Assembly (NCBI GenBank): GCA_963797675.1 | Contig: CAWCQQ010000007.1 | Location: 682,001 to 746,000 of the forward strand | Direction: 5' to 3' | Length of the DNA: 64,000 nucleotides | From: DASQPR01 sp963797675 | GTDB taxonomy: Bacteria > Actinomycetota > Actinomycetes > Mycobacteriales > Micromonosporaceae | Shown here: positions 16,141 to 26,100 of the stretch, one piece after another | How positions within the stretch are numbered: position 1 is the first letter of the stretch | Layout of the letters: every line of letters starts with the position of its first letter | Program-made: the position numbers and the translations under genes | The notes under the pieces: generated by a model | What the model was told of the DNA's origin: nothing | Database searches by the model: none | Seen by the model: the letters and a program-made list of their open reading frames with translations, nothing else

Positions 16141-16974
16141 CTAGGCAAAAATAGATCGGCGGGTAGCCGAGGCTTCGAATTCTTCGAGTCGTGTCTGTGT
16201 TTGTACCGGTATGGCATCACAGATCGCCTGCAGTAGGACCATCGCCAGCGCCATCGGCGCGGCGTGCAGGTCGAACACCAGCCGCGAACTCACCGCCGCC
16301 CGCAGCGTCACGTCGGCCAGGTCGGCGACCTCACCGATCGGCGAATCGGTCAACGCGACCACGGCCAGCCCGGCTGCGCGCGCTTCGCGCAGCGCATCCA
16401 GCGACTCGCGGGGATAACGCGGCAACACAATCCCCAGCATCGCGGTCGCACCGGCTGCGCGCGCGTGTTCCAGCCGATCGGTGAGAAGGCTTCCACCATG
16501 ATCGAGTACGCGTACGTCCGGCAGCACCTTCGCCGCGAAGTAGCCGAAGTACGCGGCCAGCGGCGCGGCGGACCGGAGCCCGACCACGGGCAGCGGCGTC
16601 GTGGCGGCCAGCAGGCGCGCGGCGCCACCGACCGCGGCCAGGTCCGGCGACCCGTCGGCGAGTTGGTCGACGAGTCGAGTCAGCGTGTCCACCTCGGCGG
16701 CGACACCGTGCTGGAGATCGTTGCGGTCGGCGCTGGGCGCGCTCGTACCCGGCGCCGGCTTCCGGATGGCTCGCCGCAGCGCGGGGTATCCGTCGTATCC
16801 GAGCGCCATCGCGAACCGCGTGACGGACGGCTGCGACACCGCGGCCAGATCGGCGACCTCGGCCGCGCTCAGGTAGGCAACCTTGTCGGCGTGCTCAACC
16901 AGGCACTGCGCGATGCGCCGCTGGGTGGGCGTGAGCCGAACGCCGTCCACGAGCGCCAGCAACTCTTCATGCAC
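16141..16974 (-). CDS. RpiR/MurR-family regulator with SIS domain
   Basis: About 277 residues. The N-terminal HTH_6 domain is seen as 'LTPTQRRIAQCLVEHADKVAYLSAAEVADLAAVSQPSVTRF' (read over two lines here: opening helix, then recognition helix 'VSQPSVTRFAMALGY'). Residues about 120-270 are a sugar-isomerase (SIS) fold with 'VVALTDSPIGEVADLAD'. SIS domains bind phosphosugars in most relatives, but this gene heads the hut operon only 9 bases before hutU, so it likely senses a histidine-pathway metabolite. GTG at 16974 is chosen because the protein then starts 'HEELLALVDG' as in close relatives; upstream in-frame ATGs run into the divergent promoter. Confidence 0.85.
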   Translation of the reverse strand: MHEELLALVDGVRLTPTQRRIAQCLVEHADKVAYLSAAEVADLAAVSQPSVTRFAMALGYDGYPALRRAIRKPAPGTSAPSADRNDLQHGVAAEVDTLTRLVDQLADGSPDLAAVGGAARLLAATTPLPVVGLRSAAPLAAYFGYFAAKVLPDVRVLDHGGSLLTDRLEHARAAGATAMLGIVLPRYPRESLDALREARAAGLAVVALTDSPIGEVADLADVTLRAAVSSRLVFDLHAAPMALAMVLLQAICDAIPVQTQTRLEEFEASATRRSIFA

Positions 16975-16997
16975 GTGCTCACCATAATGTAATTCCT

Positions 16998-17008
16998 CAT
17001 TCAGAATG
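16998..17008. promoter_or_regulatory. Palindrome upstream of the hut operon regulator
   Basis: CATTCAGAATG is a perfect 5+1+5 palindrome 24 bases before the regulator's start codon, in an AT-rich patch (16985-17007). It is a candidate autoregulatory operator and may also affect the divergent secreted-protein gene. Confidence 0.5.
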
Positions 17009-17125
17009 CAGCGGGTCGGTGGAATTGGCGCAAGCGGAGTGCAACCCGGACCGGTAGCCCAGCGTGTGTACGGCGATATATCCATCGGCATAACCGTCGA
17101 CACCTCCGCCATCCCGGGAGTTCAC

Positions 17126-18421
17126 ATGCGCACACGCCGCGTTGCCATCGCCGCAGTCACGGCGTGGCTGGCCTGGACTGTCACTCCGGCCGGGATGGCC
17201 GCGGCGGACGGCACCACCACCGACCCGGCGCCCACGAACGTGACGGTGGCCTGGGCCACGTCCGCGCATAAATCGATCCTGATCACCTGGGACGAGACCG
17301 GTGACGTCGAGAACGTTGTCACTCTGCAGGACAGGTCCGGTACCGTCGATATCTATGGTCCGCAGGACGTACCCGCAGGTCAGCCGAATCGCGAGGTACT
17401 GCCGGCCGACGCCGGGGGGACGATGCGTGCGGCGGTGGTGATCGGCAAGCCGGGATCGACGCCGCTGAGCGATCCCGGATACTCGGTCTACTTCGATACG
17501 TCGGCGCCGCCGAAGCCGACGTTGACGTCGGTCGTACCGCGGGCGGATGGCACGGTCACGATCACGTGGACGAAGAACACGGTGCCCGACACGACGCCCG
17601 GAGACCCGCTCGACCTGCCGGAGGCGCCGGTCGGCTATACGGTTTATACGAACTCGTACCCGAATAACTTCGACGACCTGGTTCCGGTGGGTCCGACCAC
17701 CACGTCGACCAGCGAGGTCCTTCCGCACGTCGCGTCGCCGTACTTCGTCTGGATCCAGACGACGTCGAACGAGTGGGGTTACTCGTCGTCCAGCGATATC
17801 ACGGTCGGTACGACCAAGGTCACGATCGCCCGATCGGCCGGCGCGACCGAGCTGACCGGAATCGTGTCGGCAGTGGAGTTGGCCTGCGACCAGGTCACCT
17901 GCGATCTCGCTCCCTGGCCGTCGCCTGGACGTACGGTAAGTCTCGAGGCCCACTCCGGTTCCGGATGGTCGACGGTCGACAGCGCCAAGACCTCGTCCAC
18001 CGGCCGTTACACGTTCCACGTGCGACCGTCCGAGACGACGGCGTACCGCGTGGTCGTTGCGCCGATGGAGTGGCACGGCAACGCAAACGAGACTCTGGCC
18101 GGCTTCGCCATGACCTCCGGCACGGTGTCGGTGACCGGCACCGCGCCCGCGGGCGGCACTCAGCCGATCGGCGACGGAGCGACACCGACGTCCACGCCGG
18201 ATACGGGCTTGCCGACTCCGACGGATTCGGCCGTCGAGCCGACATCGGAGGCCGGTGTGCCGTCCACGCCGGAATCGGCCGGTGCCTCCAGCACGGCCAT
18301 GGTCCGCGCCGCCAGCAGCACATCCGCCGGTCACCTGTGGTGGATCGCGGTGCTCGTCGTGCTCGCGATCGGCGGGACCGGATTCTGGTGGTTCGCGAAG
18401 CGGCGCCAGCGGCTGGAGTAG
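17126..18421 (+). CDS. Secreted, membrane-anchored protein of unknown function
   Basis: A 431-residue exported protein. Residues 1-29 are a signal peptide ('RRVAIAAVTAWLAWTV...GMAAA'). Two fibronectin-III-like segments can be inferred around 'NVTVAWATSAHKSILITWDE' and 'PKPTLTSVVPRADGTVTITW', and a further beta-rich segment at 275-350. A Thr/Pro/Ser-rich stalk (about 360-405) leads to a C-terminal transmembrane helix 'LWWIAVLVVLAIGGTGFWW' with a basic tail. There is no LPXTG signal, so it is held by the helix rather than by sortase. GGGAG precedes the ATG. No function is claimed; the layout is that of a surface or adhesion-type protein. Confidence 0.75.
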   Translation: MRTRRVAIAAVTAWLAWTVTPAGMAAADGTTTDPAPTNVTVAWATSAHKSILITWDETGDVENVVTLQDRSGTVDIYGPQDVPAGQPNREVLPADAGGTMRAAVVIGKPGSTPLSDPGYSVYFDTSAPPKPTLTSVVPRADGTVTITWTKNTVPDTTPGDPLDLPEAPVGYTVYTNSYPNNFDDLVPVGPTTTSTSEVLPHVASPYFVWIQTTSNEWGYSSSSDITVGTTKVTIARSAGATELTGIVSAVELACDQVTCDLAPWPSPGRTVSLEAHSGSGWSTVDSAKTSSTGRYTFHVRPSETTAYRVVVAPMEWHGNANETLAGFAMTSGTVSVTGTAPAGGTQPIGDGATPTSTPDTGLPTPTDSAVEPTSEAGVPSTPESAGASSTAMVRAASSTSAGHLWWIAVLVVLAIGGTGFWWFAKRRQRLE

Positions 18422-18455
18422 TCAGCGGCTCGAGGGCCTCGGTACCCTGCCTGGT

Positions 18456-19270
18456 ATGCGCGTTGCGTCGCTCCACACGTACCCCATTAAAGGTTGTTAT
18501 CGCACTGACCACCGTGAGCTGGTCGTCGAACCGTGGGGACCGGTCGGTGATCGCCGGTGGGTGCTCGTCGACGCCGACGGCATCATGGTCACGCAGCGCC
18601 AGGTGCCCGGCCTCGTGCGGGTCAAGCCGACGGCGGACGGGACGACCCTGCATCTGCGTGCGGACGGCTTCCCGGACATCTCGGTGGAGTCGGTGCCGGG
18701 CGAGCTCACCGAGATGAAGGTGTTCTCCGATCCGGTCCTGACCAGCCCGGTCGGCGAGGCCGCGGATGCGTGGCTGACGCAGGTGTTGGACCACAAGGTC
18801 CGCCTGCTGTGGCTGGACGATCCGACCCGGCGACCGCTGCGGCCGGAGTTCCAGAGCGAGCGACCGGACGTGCGGGTCAGCCTCGCCGACGAGTTTCCCG
18901 TGCTGATCACGAACATCGCGTCGCTGAACTGGCTCAATGACGAGTTGCTGGAGTCGGGCTCGGATGAGGGACCGCTCCCGATGACCCGGTTTCGGCCGAA
19001 CATCGTGGTCGAAGGCTCGACCGCCTGGGCCGAGGACGACTGGCGCGGCCGCCGTCTGCGAGATCGGCGACGTGGTGTTCCAGGTGATCAAGGGCCACGG
19101 CCGGTGCATCGTGACAACGACCGACCAGGACACCGGCGTACGCGGACGCGAGCCGCTGCGCGCGCTCGGGCGTTATCCGCAACTTCGACCAGAGCCTTCA
19201 GTTCGGGGTCGTGATGATCCCGGAGCACGTCGGCACCGTGTCCGTGGGAGACGAGATCGTCGTTCGGTAA
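18456..19270 (+). CDS. MOSC-domain protein (MOCO sulfurase C-terminal type), two frameshifts
   Basis: A 270-residue protein when corrected. The N-terminal MOSC_N beta-barrel is seen in 'LHTYPIKGCYRTDHRELVVEP' (key residues) and 'GDRRWVLVDADG'; the MOSC core includes 'TRFRPNIVVEG', then 'VIKGHGRCIVTTTDQDTG' with the conserved Cys, and ends 'VGTVSVGDEIVVR'. Extra bases near 19061 (CTGCGAGATCGG) and 19177 (TATCCGCAAC) break the frame. Family members such as YcbX and mARC bind molybdenum cofactor and reduce N-hydroxylated compounds. A modABC operon lies elsewhere in the window. The tRNA gene begins 12 bases after its stop. Confidence 0.85.
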
Positions 19271-19282
19271 GGTCTACGCCGA

Positions 19283-19355
19283 GGGGCCGTAGCCCAATGG
19301 CAGAGGCACGCGGTTTAGGTCCGCGCCAGTGTGAGTTCGAATCTCATCGGCCCTA
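19283..19355 (+). tRNA. Atypical tRNA, anticodon UAG, short variable loop
   Basis: A complete cloverleaf can be folded by eye: acceptor 19283-19289 with 19348-19354 (first pair G-T), D-arm GCC/GGC, anticodon stem CGCGG/CCGCG with loop TTTAGGT, variable loop of 5 bases (CCAGT), T-arm GTGAG/CTCAT around TTCGAAT, discriminator A, no encoded CCA. The anticodon UAG would read leucine CUA codons, but bacterial tRNA-Leu has a long variable arm of ten or more bases, and this one has the short class I form. Amino-acid identity is therefore uncertain. Confidence 0.8.
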
Positions 19356-19387
19356 CAGAGCGGTCGTGCCAGCAGGCGCGTCCGTGA

Positions 19388-19867
19388 TTATGCATCAATG
19401 CCGAGGTCACGGCGCAGCTTCGCGACGTGGCCGGTCGCTTTCACGTTGTAGAACGCCCGCTCGATCGCGCCTTTTTCGTCGATCACGAACGTCGACCGGA
19501 TCACGCCGGTGACCGTCTTGCCATAGAGCTGCTTCTCGCCGTACGCGCCGTACGCCAGCAGCACGCTCTTGTCCTCGTCGGCGACCAGCGGAAACGTGAG
19601 CTCGTCGCGTTCGCGGAATTTCGCGAGCTTCGCCGGGCTGTCCGGCGAGATGCCGACGATCTGGTAGCCGTGTGCGCTCAGCGACGCCAGCGAGTCGCGG
19701 AAATCGCAGGCCTGCTTCGTGCAGCCGGGCGTCATGGCCGCCGGGTACGCATAGAGGACAACCTTTTTGCCGCGCAGGCTCGACAGCGTGAGCGGCGTAC
19801 CGGCGTCGGTCGTCAGCGTGAAGTCGGGGGCCGGATCGCCGGGGCTCAAACGCACAGATTCCGTCAT
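19388..19867 (-). CDS. bcp: Thioredoxin-dependent peroxiredoxin (Bcp/PrxQ)
   Basis: A 159-residue cytoplasmic peroxiredoxin that reduces hydrogen peroxide and organic hydroperoxides. The peroxidatic Cys lies in 'AMTPGCTKQACDFRD', with the resolving Cys five residues later, the PrxQ arrangement. The usual 'YPKD/YPAA.TPGCT' loop and 'GISPDSPAKLAKFRE' and 'RSTFVIDEKG' blocks are present. It converges on the unusual tRNA and is followed upstream by a DsbA-like gene on the same strand, with a 48-base gap that contains three copies of the octamer AGCCGATC. Confidence 0.95.
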   Translation of the reverse strand: MTESVRLSPGDPAPDFTLTTDAGTPLTLSSLRGKKVVLYAYPAAMTPGCTKQACDFRDSLASLSAHGYQIVGISPDSPAKLAKFRERDELTFPLVADEDKSVLLAYGAYGEKQLYGKTVTGVIRSTFVIDEKGAIERAFYNVKATGHVAKLRRDLGIDA

Positions 19868-19915
19868 CCGGACAGATTACCCAATCGGGTTAGCCGATCG
19901 TGTCAGCCGATCCCG

Positions 19916-20857
19916 TCAGCCGATCGCGGCTTGCAGTTCCGCGAGCGTCGGTACCGTGCCGGTCGCGGCGATCGACACGCCGTTGACGAGCACGGTCGGC
20001 GCGCTCGTGACGTGCGCCTTCGTGGCCAGCGTGTTCTCGCTTGTCGACCCACTTGTCATACGTGCCGTTGCGGATGCACTGCGCGAAATCCGGGTTGATG
20101 ATGCCCGCCGCGCCGCCGACCTGCACGAGCTGGTCGTCGCTCAGCCCCACCGGCACTCCCGCGGCCGGTGCCGGCTTGGCGGGTGCGGTCCCTTTCGGGG
20201 CGGCTTTCGGAGTGGCCTTGTGCGTCGCCTTGTGCGTGGGTTTCGCGGTCGCCTTGCTGTGCGCCTTGGTCGTTGGTTTGGTGGTCGGCTTCGGAGCCGG
20301 CTTCGCGGCCGCGTGGGTCCGGCAGCGCGACCGGCTCGTCGGCGAAGAGCTGATTGTTGTACGCCAGGAAGGCGCCCATGTCCGATGCGCAGGCGGCTGA
20401 CGCGGCGGCCCGCGTGGACGATTCCATGTTCGCGGGCGCGATACTCAGCGACAGCGGGTGGTAGACGAGCGTGATCCGGTCGGCCGCGACCGCATCGCTC
20501 AGCATCGTGCCGGCCGACATCTGGAACGTCTTGCAGCTCGCGCACTGGTAGTCGACGTACATGTCGACGCGGATCGGACCCTTGCCGCCCGCCACGATCC
20601 CGTCGCTGTGGATGCCGACGTTCTTCGGGACGACATACGACGGCTTGTTGTGGGTCGCCCAGTAGCCGTACCCGAACAGGCCGAGCGCGATCAGAGCGAC
20701 GCCGCCGAACGCGGACCAGACCGCGATCCGCCTGACGGCGCCGATCCCGGCGTGCCATCTGGCGGCGCAGTTCGTCGGTGGCTTCGGTTGCGGTCATCGG
20801 TGCGCGGCTCGTGCCGTCGTCGGTGGTGGACGCGGCATGCTTCGATGAACTGCTCAT
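19916..20857 (-). CDS. DsbA-family membrane-anchored thiol oxidoreductase, three frameshifts
   Basis: A 312-residue protein when corrected. A short cytosolic N-terminus leads to one transmembrane helix ('WSAFGGVALIALGLFGYGY'), then a Thioredoxin_4 fold with 'IRVDMYVDYQCASCKTFQ': the active site is Cys-Ala-Ser-Cys. After the helical part comes an unusual Lys/Pro/Thr/His/Ala-rich stretch of about 50 residues ('KPTTKPTTKAHSKATAKPTH'), then the fold resumes with 'GLSDDQLVQVGGAAGI' and ends 'APTVLVNGVSIAATGTVP'. Extra bases near 20750, 20314 and 20041 break the frame. Probably acts outside the membrane in disulfide chemistry. It is divergent from the CopC-CopD gene. Confidence 0.8.
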
Positions 20858-20987
20858 TCTGGAAACCCCTGTACGTTCTGCGCCTGAGTTGCCAGATTAC
20901 GTGATAACCGGACATAGCGTCGGGGGACTGAGAGAACGCGCCATAGCCGTTTTCGTACTCACAATTTCATGGGTCACTATTGGTTTC

Positions 20988-23095
20988 ATGACTTTGCCGA
21001 CCAGCCCGCGCAGGCGTGCGTTGACGCTGTTCGCCGGTTTGATCCTTGGCTTGATCGGGTTCTTCCTGATCCCGGCCGGTACGGCCGACGCGCACGCCGC
21101 TCTGATCAGCACGAATCCGGTGGCCGGATCGATCCTGCCGGTCGGGCAGGCGCCGTCGGTGGTCATCATCACGTTCTCCGAGCATGTCGGCCCGGTGGCC
21201 GGCAAGATCTCGGTGATCGGTCCGGATTCGAAGCGGATCGACTCGGGCGTGCCGGTCTCGGTCGGCGACCAGTTGCGGATCCCGGTACAGCACGGATGTC
21301 GCCGATCGGCACGTACCTCGTCAGTTATCGGGTGATCTCGGCGGACAGCCACCCGGTCGCGAACGGGTTCTACTACTCGGTCGGTTCGCCGTCCGCCGGT
21401 GGTGCACCGAAGCCGCTCGACAGCGACGCGACCGATCCGGTCGTCTCGGCCGCGGTCTCGGTGATGCAATTCATCGGATTTGCCGGTCTCTGCCTGATCG
21501 TCGGTCCGGCGCTGGTGCTGATCGCGCTCTGGCCGCGCCGCCTCGACCGGACCGGGCCGACCCGACTCGCGTACACGGGGGTCGGTCTGGTCGGGTTCGC
21601 GGCCCTCGCCGGGCTCTATCTCCAAGCGCCGTACGCGAGCGGCAACAGCCTGTTCGACGTGAGCGGATCCGACATCTCGAGCGTGCTGGACACCACGTTC
21701 GGGCGGGCGATCATGGTCCGGCTGGCCGCGCTGGTCGTCTGCGCGCTGCTGCTCCGGCCGGTGCTCGCCGGCCGCGGCGTGAAATCGGACCGGATCCTGC
21801 TCGGCGTGATCGGCCTGATCGGTATCGCGACCTGGCCGTTCGAGGGCCATCCGGCGGCCTCGAGCGTGCCGCCGCTGACCATCATCGCGGACGCGGCGCA
21901 CCTGGTCAGCGTCTCGATCTGGCTGGGCGGGCTGGTCATGCTCGCGGTGTTCCTGCTCCGCCGTGCGAACGCGCGCGAACTCGGCGCCATCCTTCCGGTC
22001 TGGTCCAACTGGGCGACCCTCGCGATCACCGTGTTGGTGCTCGGTGGCACCGCGCAGGCGCTGATCGAGATCGGCTCGATCAACGCGCTGCTGCACACGA
22101 CGTACGGGCAACTCGTGCTGATCAAGGTCGGCATCCTCGCAGTGATCATGGTGTTCGCCGCCGGCGCCCGCAGGCTGGTCCAGAAGCACGGTGTCGTGCC
22201 GGCGCTCGCCCCACCGGCGGAGGCCGAAGCGACGGAGGCCGAAGCGACGGAGGCCGGGGCGGCTGAGGCCGAAACGGCGGCCCTGCGCGAGCCGGTCACG
22301 ATCGGAGCGAACGCGCGATCGATCGTCACTGCCCGCATCGGGACGGGCGCCGACCGCGACGGCACCGGCCTCGACGACATCGACGTCGGCGGGATTGACC
22401 TCGACGGTTCCCACCTTGACGGCACTCGCCTCAACGGCTCTCATCCCAACGGGTCTAACTCCAACGGCTCTGGCGGCAGCTCCGACGGCGGCCTCGACGC
22501 GTCCGACCGCGGCCCGGATGACGTCAGCGCAGATGGGGACGCAGGCGACGGCGACGGCGACGACATTGACGGCTACGACGACGACGGCTACGACGAGGAA
22601 GCCGACGACGCCAACGACGATGCGGATCAAGAGCCGATCGGGATGTTCGAACCGCAGGTCAAACGCCTTCGGCGATCCGTCCTCCTGGAACTGGCACTCG
22701 CCGTCGTGGTACTGATCGCGACATCGATCCTGGTGCAGTCATCGCCCGCGTTGAACGCCGCCGGTGTCAACGCGAACGGCGGCGGCACGATCTCGCTGAC
22801 GTCGACGCCGCCGCTCTACACGATGCAGGTCGAGTTCGACAGCGACAACGGTGGCACCGACGTCCACATGTTCTTCTACAACGCGGCCGGAGGGCCGCAA
22901 CCGGTACAGAAGCTGACCATCGTCGCGTCGCTACCGTCCGGCGAGTCCGAGAACCTCGGCGTCAGCAGGATCTCCGACTCGCACTGGACATCGACCGCGA
23001 TCCTGCCCACACCCGGGCTGTGGACGTTCACGTTTACGGTACAGACATCATCGATCGATGCCGCTACCGTGCATACGACGCAGAACATCGGCTGA
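20988..23095 (+). CDS. CopC-CopD fusion copper-transport protein, two frameshifts
   Basis: A 701-residue protein when corrected. Residues 1-36 are a signal peptide; the CopC domain begins at the mature N-terminal 'HAALISTNPVAGS', whose His is the usual Cu(II) ligand, and closes with 'DGTYLVSYRVISADSHPV'. Two extra bases near 21288 and 21307 shift the frame inside CopC. Residues about 150-400 are the eight-helix CopD domain, with 'EGHPAASSVPPLTIIADAAH' and 'ARRLVQKHG'. A long cytosolic loop (about 405-550) has TEAEA repeats and an Asp/Gly/Asn-rich stretch with several LDG/LNG units. A last helix and an extracellular domain follow. Copper uptake or resistance is the family role. Confidence 0.85.
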
Positions 23096-23126
23096 CGTCC
23101 GCCGACCGGAGGTTACGACCACTTAC

Positions 23127-26100
23127 ATGGCCCGCAGACGGCAAGACTGGACCGCCCGCGTACCGACGTTCTTTTCGGCAATGCTCGCCGCACTGGCGGT
23201 GCTGTGTGCGCTCGCCGCGATCAGTCTCGCGGTCTTCTCCCGCAGCCAGCCGTTCCGCGAGGTGATCGACGACGTCCTCGTACCGGCGCCGGCGAACCTC
23301 GGATACGCGGCGTTCGTCGGCGTCCTGGCCGCGAGCGTGGCCCGCCGGAAGCGGTTGGCGCTGGGCGTACTGCTCACGTACTTCGCCGTGCAGGTGGTGG
23401 CCGATCTCGGCTTCCTGACGCTGATCAGCACGACACGTCTCGGCGCGGTCGGGCACGCCGTACAGCATCTTCGTCGGCCGTCCTGGTGGATCCCGGGGGC
23501 GACGTCGGCGAACCTGGTGTTGGCGATCGCCGCGATTGTCGTGCTGTGGCTCGCCCGCGGCCAGTTCTTCGCGCAGGTACAGCGGGCGAGCGCGGCCAAG
23601 GCGGCGGCCGTGTTCGCGTCCATCATCGTGGTGTGGTCGTTGGGCGGCTGGCTGCTCGTCGATGCCTTCCCCGGCATGCTGCAGCACGGCCAGAAGGGCC
23701 TGTACGCGTTCCAGCGCGTGCTCGGTGGCGCATTCGACTTCGACGCCACGCGCCGTGGGCAGGCGCCCGGATGGGTGAATCTGATCCTCGGTCTCGGTGG
23801 CGCGATCGCGCTTCTGGCCGCAGCGTGGGCGCTGTTCCAGTCGCAGCGGATCAACGCGGCCATGCCGGCCTCAGACGAGCAGAAGGTACGCGCACTGCTG
23901 GCCGTACACGGCGAGCGCGACTCGCTCGGCTACTTCGCGACGCGGCGGGACAAGTCCGTGCAGTTCTCGCCGAGCGAGAAGGCGGCGATCACCTACCGTG
24001 TCGTGGCCGGTGTCAGCCTCGCCAGCGGTGATCCGCTGGGCGATGCCGAAGCGTGGGTGCCGGCGATCGAGGCGTGGCTGGCGCACAGCGAGAGTTATGC
24101 GTGGACTCCGGCGGTGATGGGTGCGAGCGAGGCCGGCGCGACCGCGTACGCGCGTGCCGGTCTCCGCGTGATCGAGCTCGGCGATGAGGCGATCCTGCAC
24201 GTCCATGCGTTCACGCTGGACGGGCGGGAGATGCGCCCGATCCGGCAGGCGGTCAACCGGATCCGGCGGGCCGGATATGCGATCCGGATCCGGCGGCACG
24301 CCGAGATCCCGCCGACCGAGATGTCGCGGATCATCGACCTGGCCGCACAGTGGCGGGATACCGAGACCGAGCGCGGGTTCTCGATGGCGCTCGGTCGGCT
24401 CGGCGACCCGGCCGACGGCCGGTGCGTTCTGGTCGAGGCGCTGGACGCGGCCGGTCGGGAGGCGGCGATCCTGTCGTTCGTACCGTGGGGCTCGGACGGC
24501 ATCTCGCTGGACCTGATGCGGCGTGACCGAGCCAGCGACAACGGCCTGGTGGAGTTCATGGTCGCGGAACTCGTCGCGGCCGCGTCGCGTCTGGGCGTCA
24601 CCCGGATCTCGCTGAACTTCGCGGTGTTCCGGTCGGTGTTCGAAGACGGTGCGCGGATCGGTGCCGGTCCGGTCCTGCGTACGTGGCGGAGTCTGCTGCT
24701 GTTCGCATCGCGCTGGTTCCAGCTCGAATCGCTGTACCGGTCGAACGTGAAGTACCGCCCGGAGTGGGTGCCGCGATTCCTCTGCTTCGAGGATCGCCGC
24801 GATCTCGCGAAGGTGGCGATGGCGTCCGGCATCGCCGAGGGTTTCGTCGTCGTACCGAGCCTGCGGACGCTGCTGCGCCGGGGACGGCACGCCGTGGTCG
24901 AGCCGTCGCAGGCGATCGCGGATATCGCTCCGACCATGGTGAGCGCGGTTGCCTCGACCGCGGCCGCCCGCAACGAACAGCAGCTCATCCGGATCGCGAA
25001 GGTCGATACGCTAGGCGGCGCCGGTGTCGAGGCCTATCCGGTGTCCGTCGCCCGCACGCATCGCTGCTCGGACGTTCGCGCCGCGCACCCGGGTCTCGCC
25101 GCAGACGAACGTACGGGTGAGAGCGTCGCCGTCGCGGGCCGGCTGATGCTGCTGCGGGACCACGGCGGTGTGTGTTTCGCCACACTCCGCGACGACAGCG
25201 GCGATCTGCAGGTGATCGTCGACGAGGCGCAGACCGGCGCGGACGCGCTCACCGCCTGGCGGTCCACCGTCGACCTGGGTGACCTGGTCGCGGTCGCCGG
25301 CGAGGTGGTGGCGTCGCGACTCGGTGAGGTTTCGGTACTGGCGACGTCGTGGACGATGGCCGCGAAGTGCCTGCGCCCGATGCCGGACAAGCATCGCGGC
25401 CTGACCGACCCGGAAGCCCGCATCCGGCAGCGGTACCTCGATCTGGTCCTCGATCCGAACGCCCGGCAGCTGCTCGAAGTCCGCGGCGCGGTACTGCACG
25501 CGGTGCGCTCGACGCTGGTCGGTGAGCGGTTCCTCGAGGTCGAGACGCCGATCCTGCAACGCAGCCACGGCGGCGCGAACGCGAAACCGTTCGTCACCCA
25601 CATCAACGCGTACGACCTGCGGATGTACCTGCGGATCGCGCCGGAGCTCTACCTGAAACGCCTCGCGATCGGTGGCATCGAACGGATCTTCGAGCTGGGC
25701 CGGACGTTCCGCAACGAAGGTGCCGACGCGACGCACAATCCCGAGTTCACGATGCTCGAGGCCTATCAGGCGTACGCCGACTACCACGATATGCGCCGGT
25801 TGACGCAGACGTTGATCGTGGCGGCGGCCCGGGCCGCGTACGGGTTGCCGGTCGCCCGCCGGCCCGAAGGCGATATCGATCTGTCCGGGGACTGGCCGGT
25901 CGTCACGGTGCATGACGCGGTCGCGGCGGCGCTGCTCGAACGCGTACCCGCAGCGAAGTTGACGGTGGACACGCCTGCCGATGCGCTTGCCGAGTGGGCA
26001 CGTGCCGCGGGCGTGCGCCTCGACCCGAGCTGGAATCGTGGCCAGGTGCTGCTCGAGTGCTACGAGCATCTGGTGGAGGCGGTGACCGTCGCGCCGACGT

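Noticed and set aside
19890..19925. Three copies of AGCCGATC as an attachment site or regulatory repeat
   Set aside because: The copies lie at the end of a gene, are short and fit local composition; no element boundary is seen.
20897..22630. 577-codon minus-strand frame over CopC-CopD
   Set aside because: Mirror frame of the Asp/Gly repeats; no start signal and no recognisable domain.
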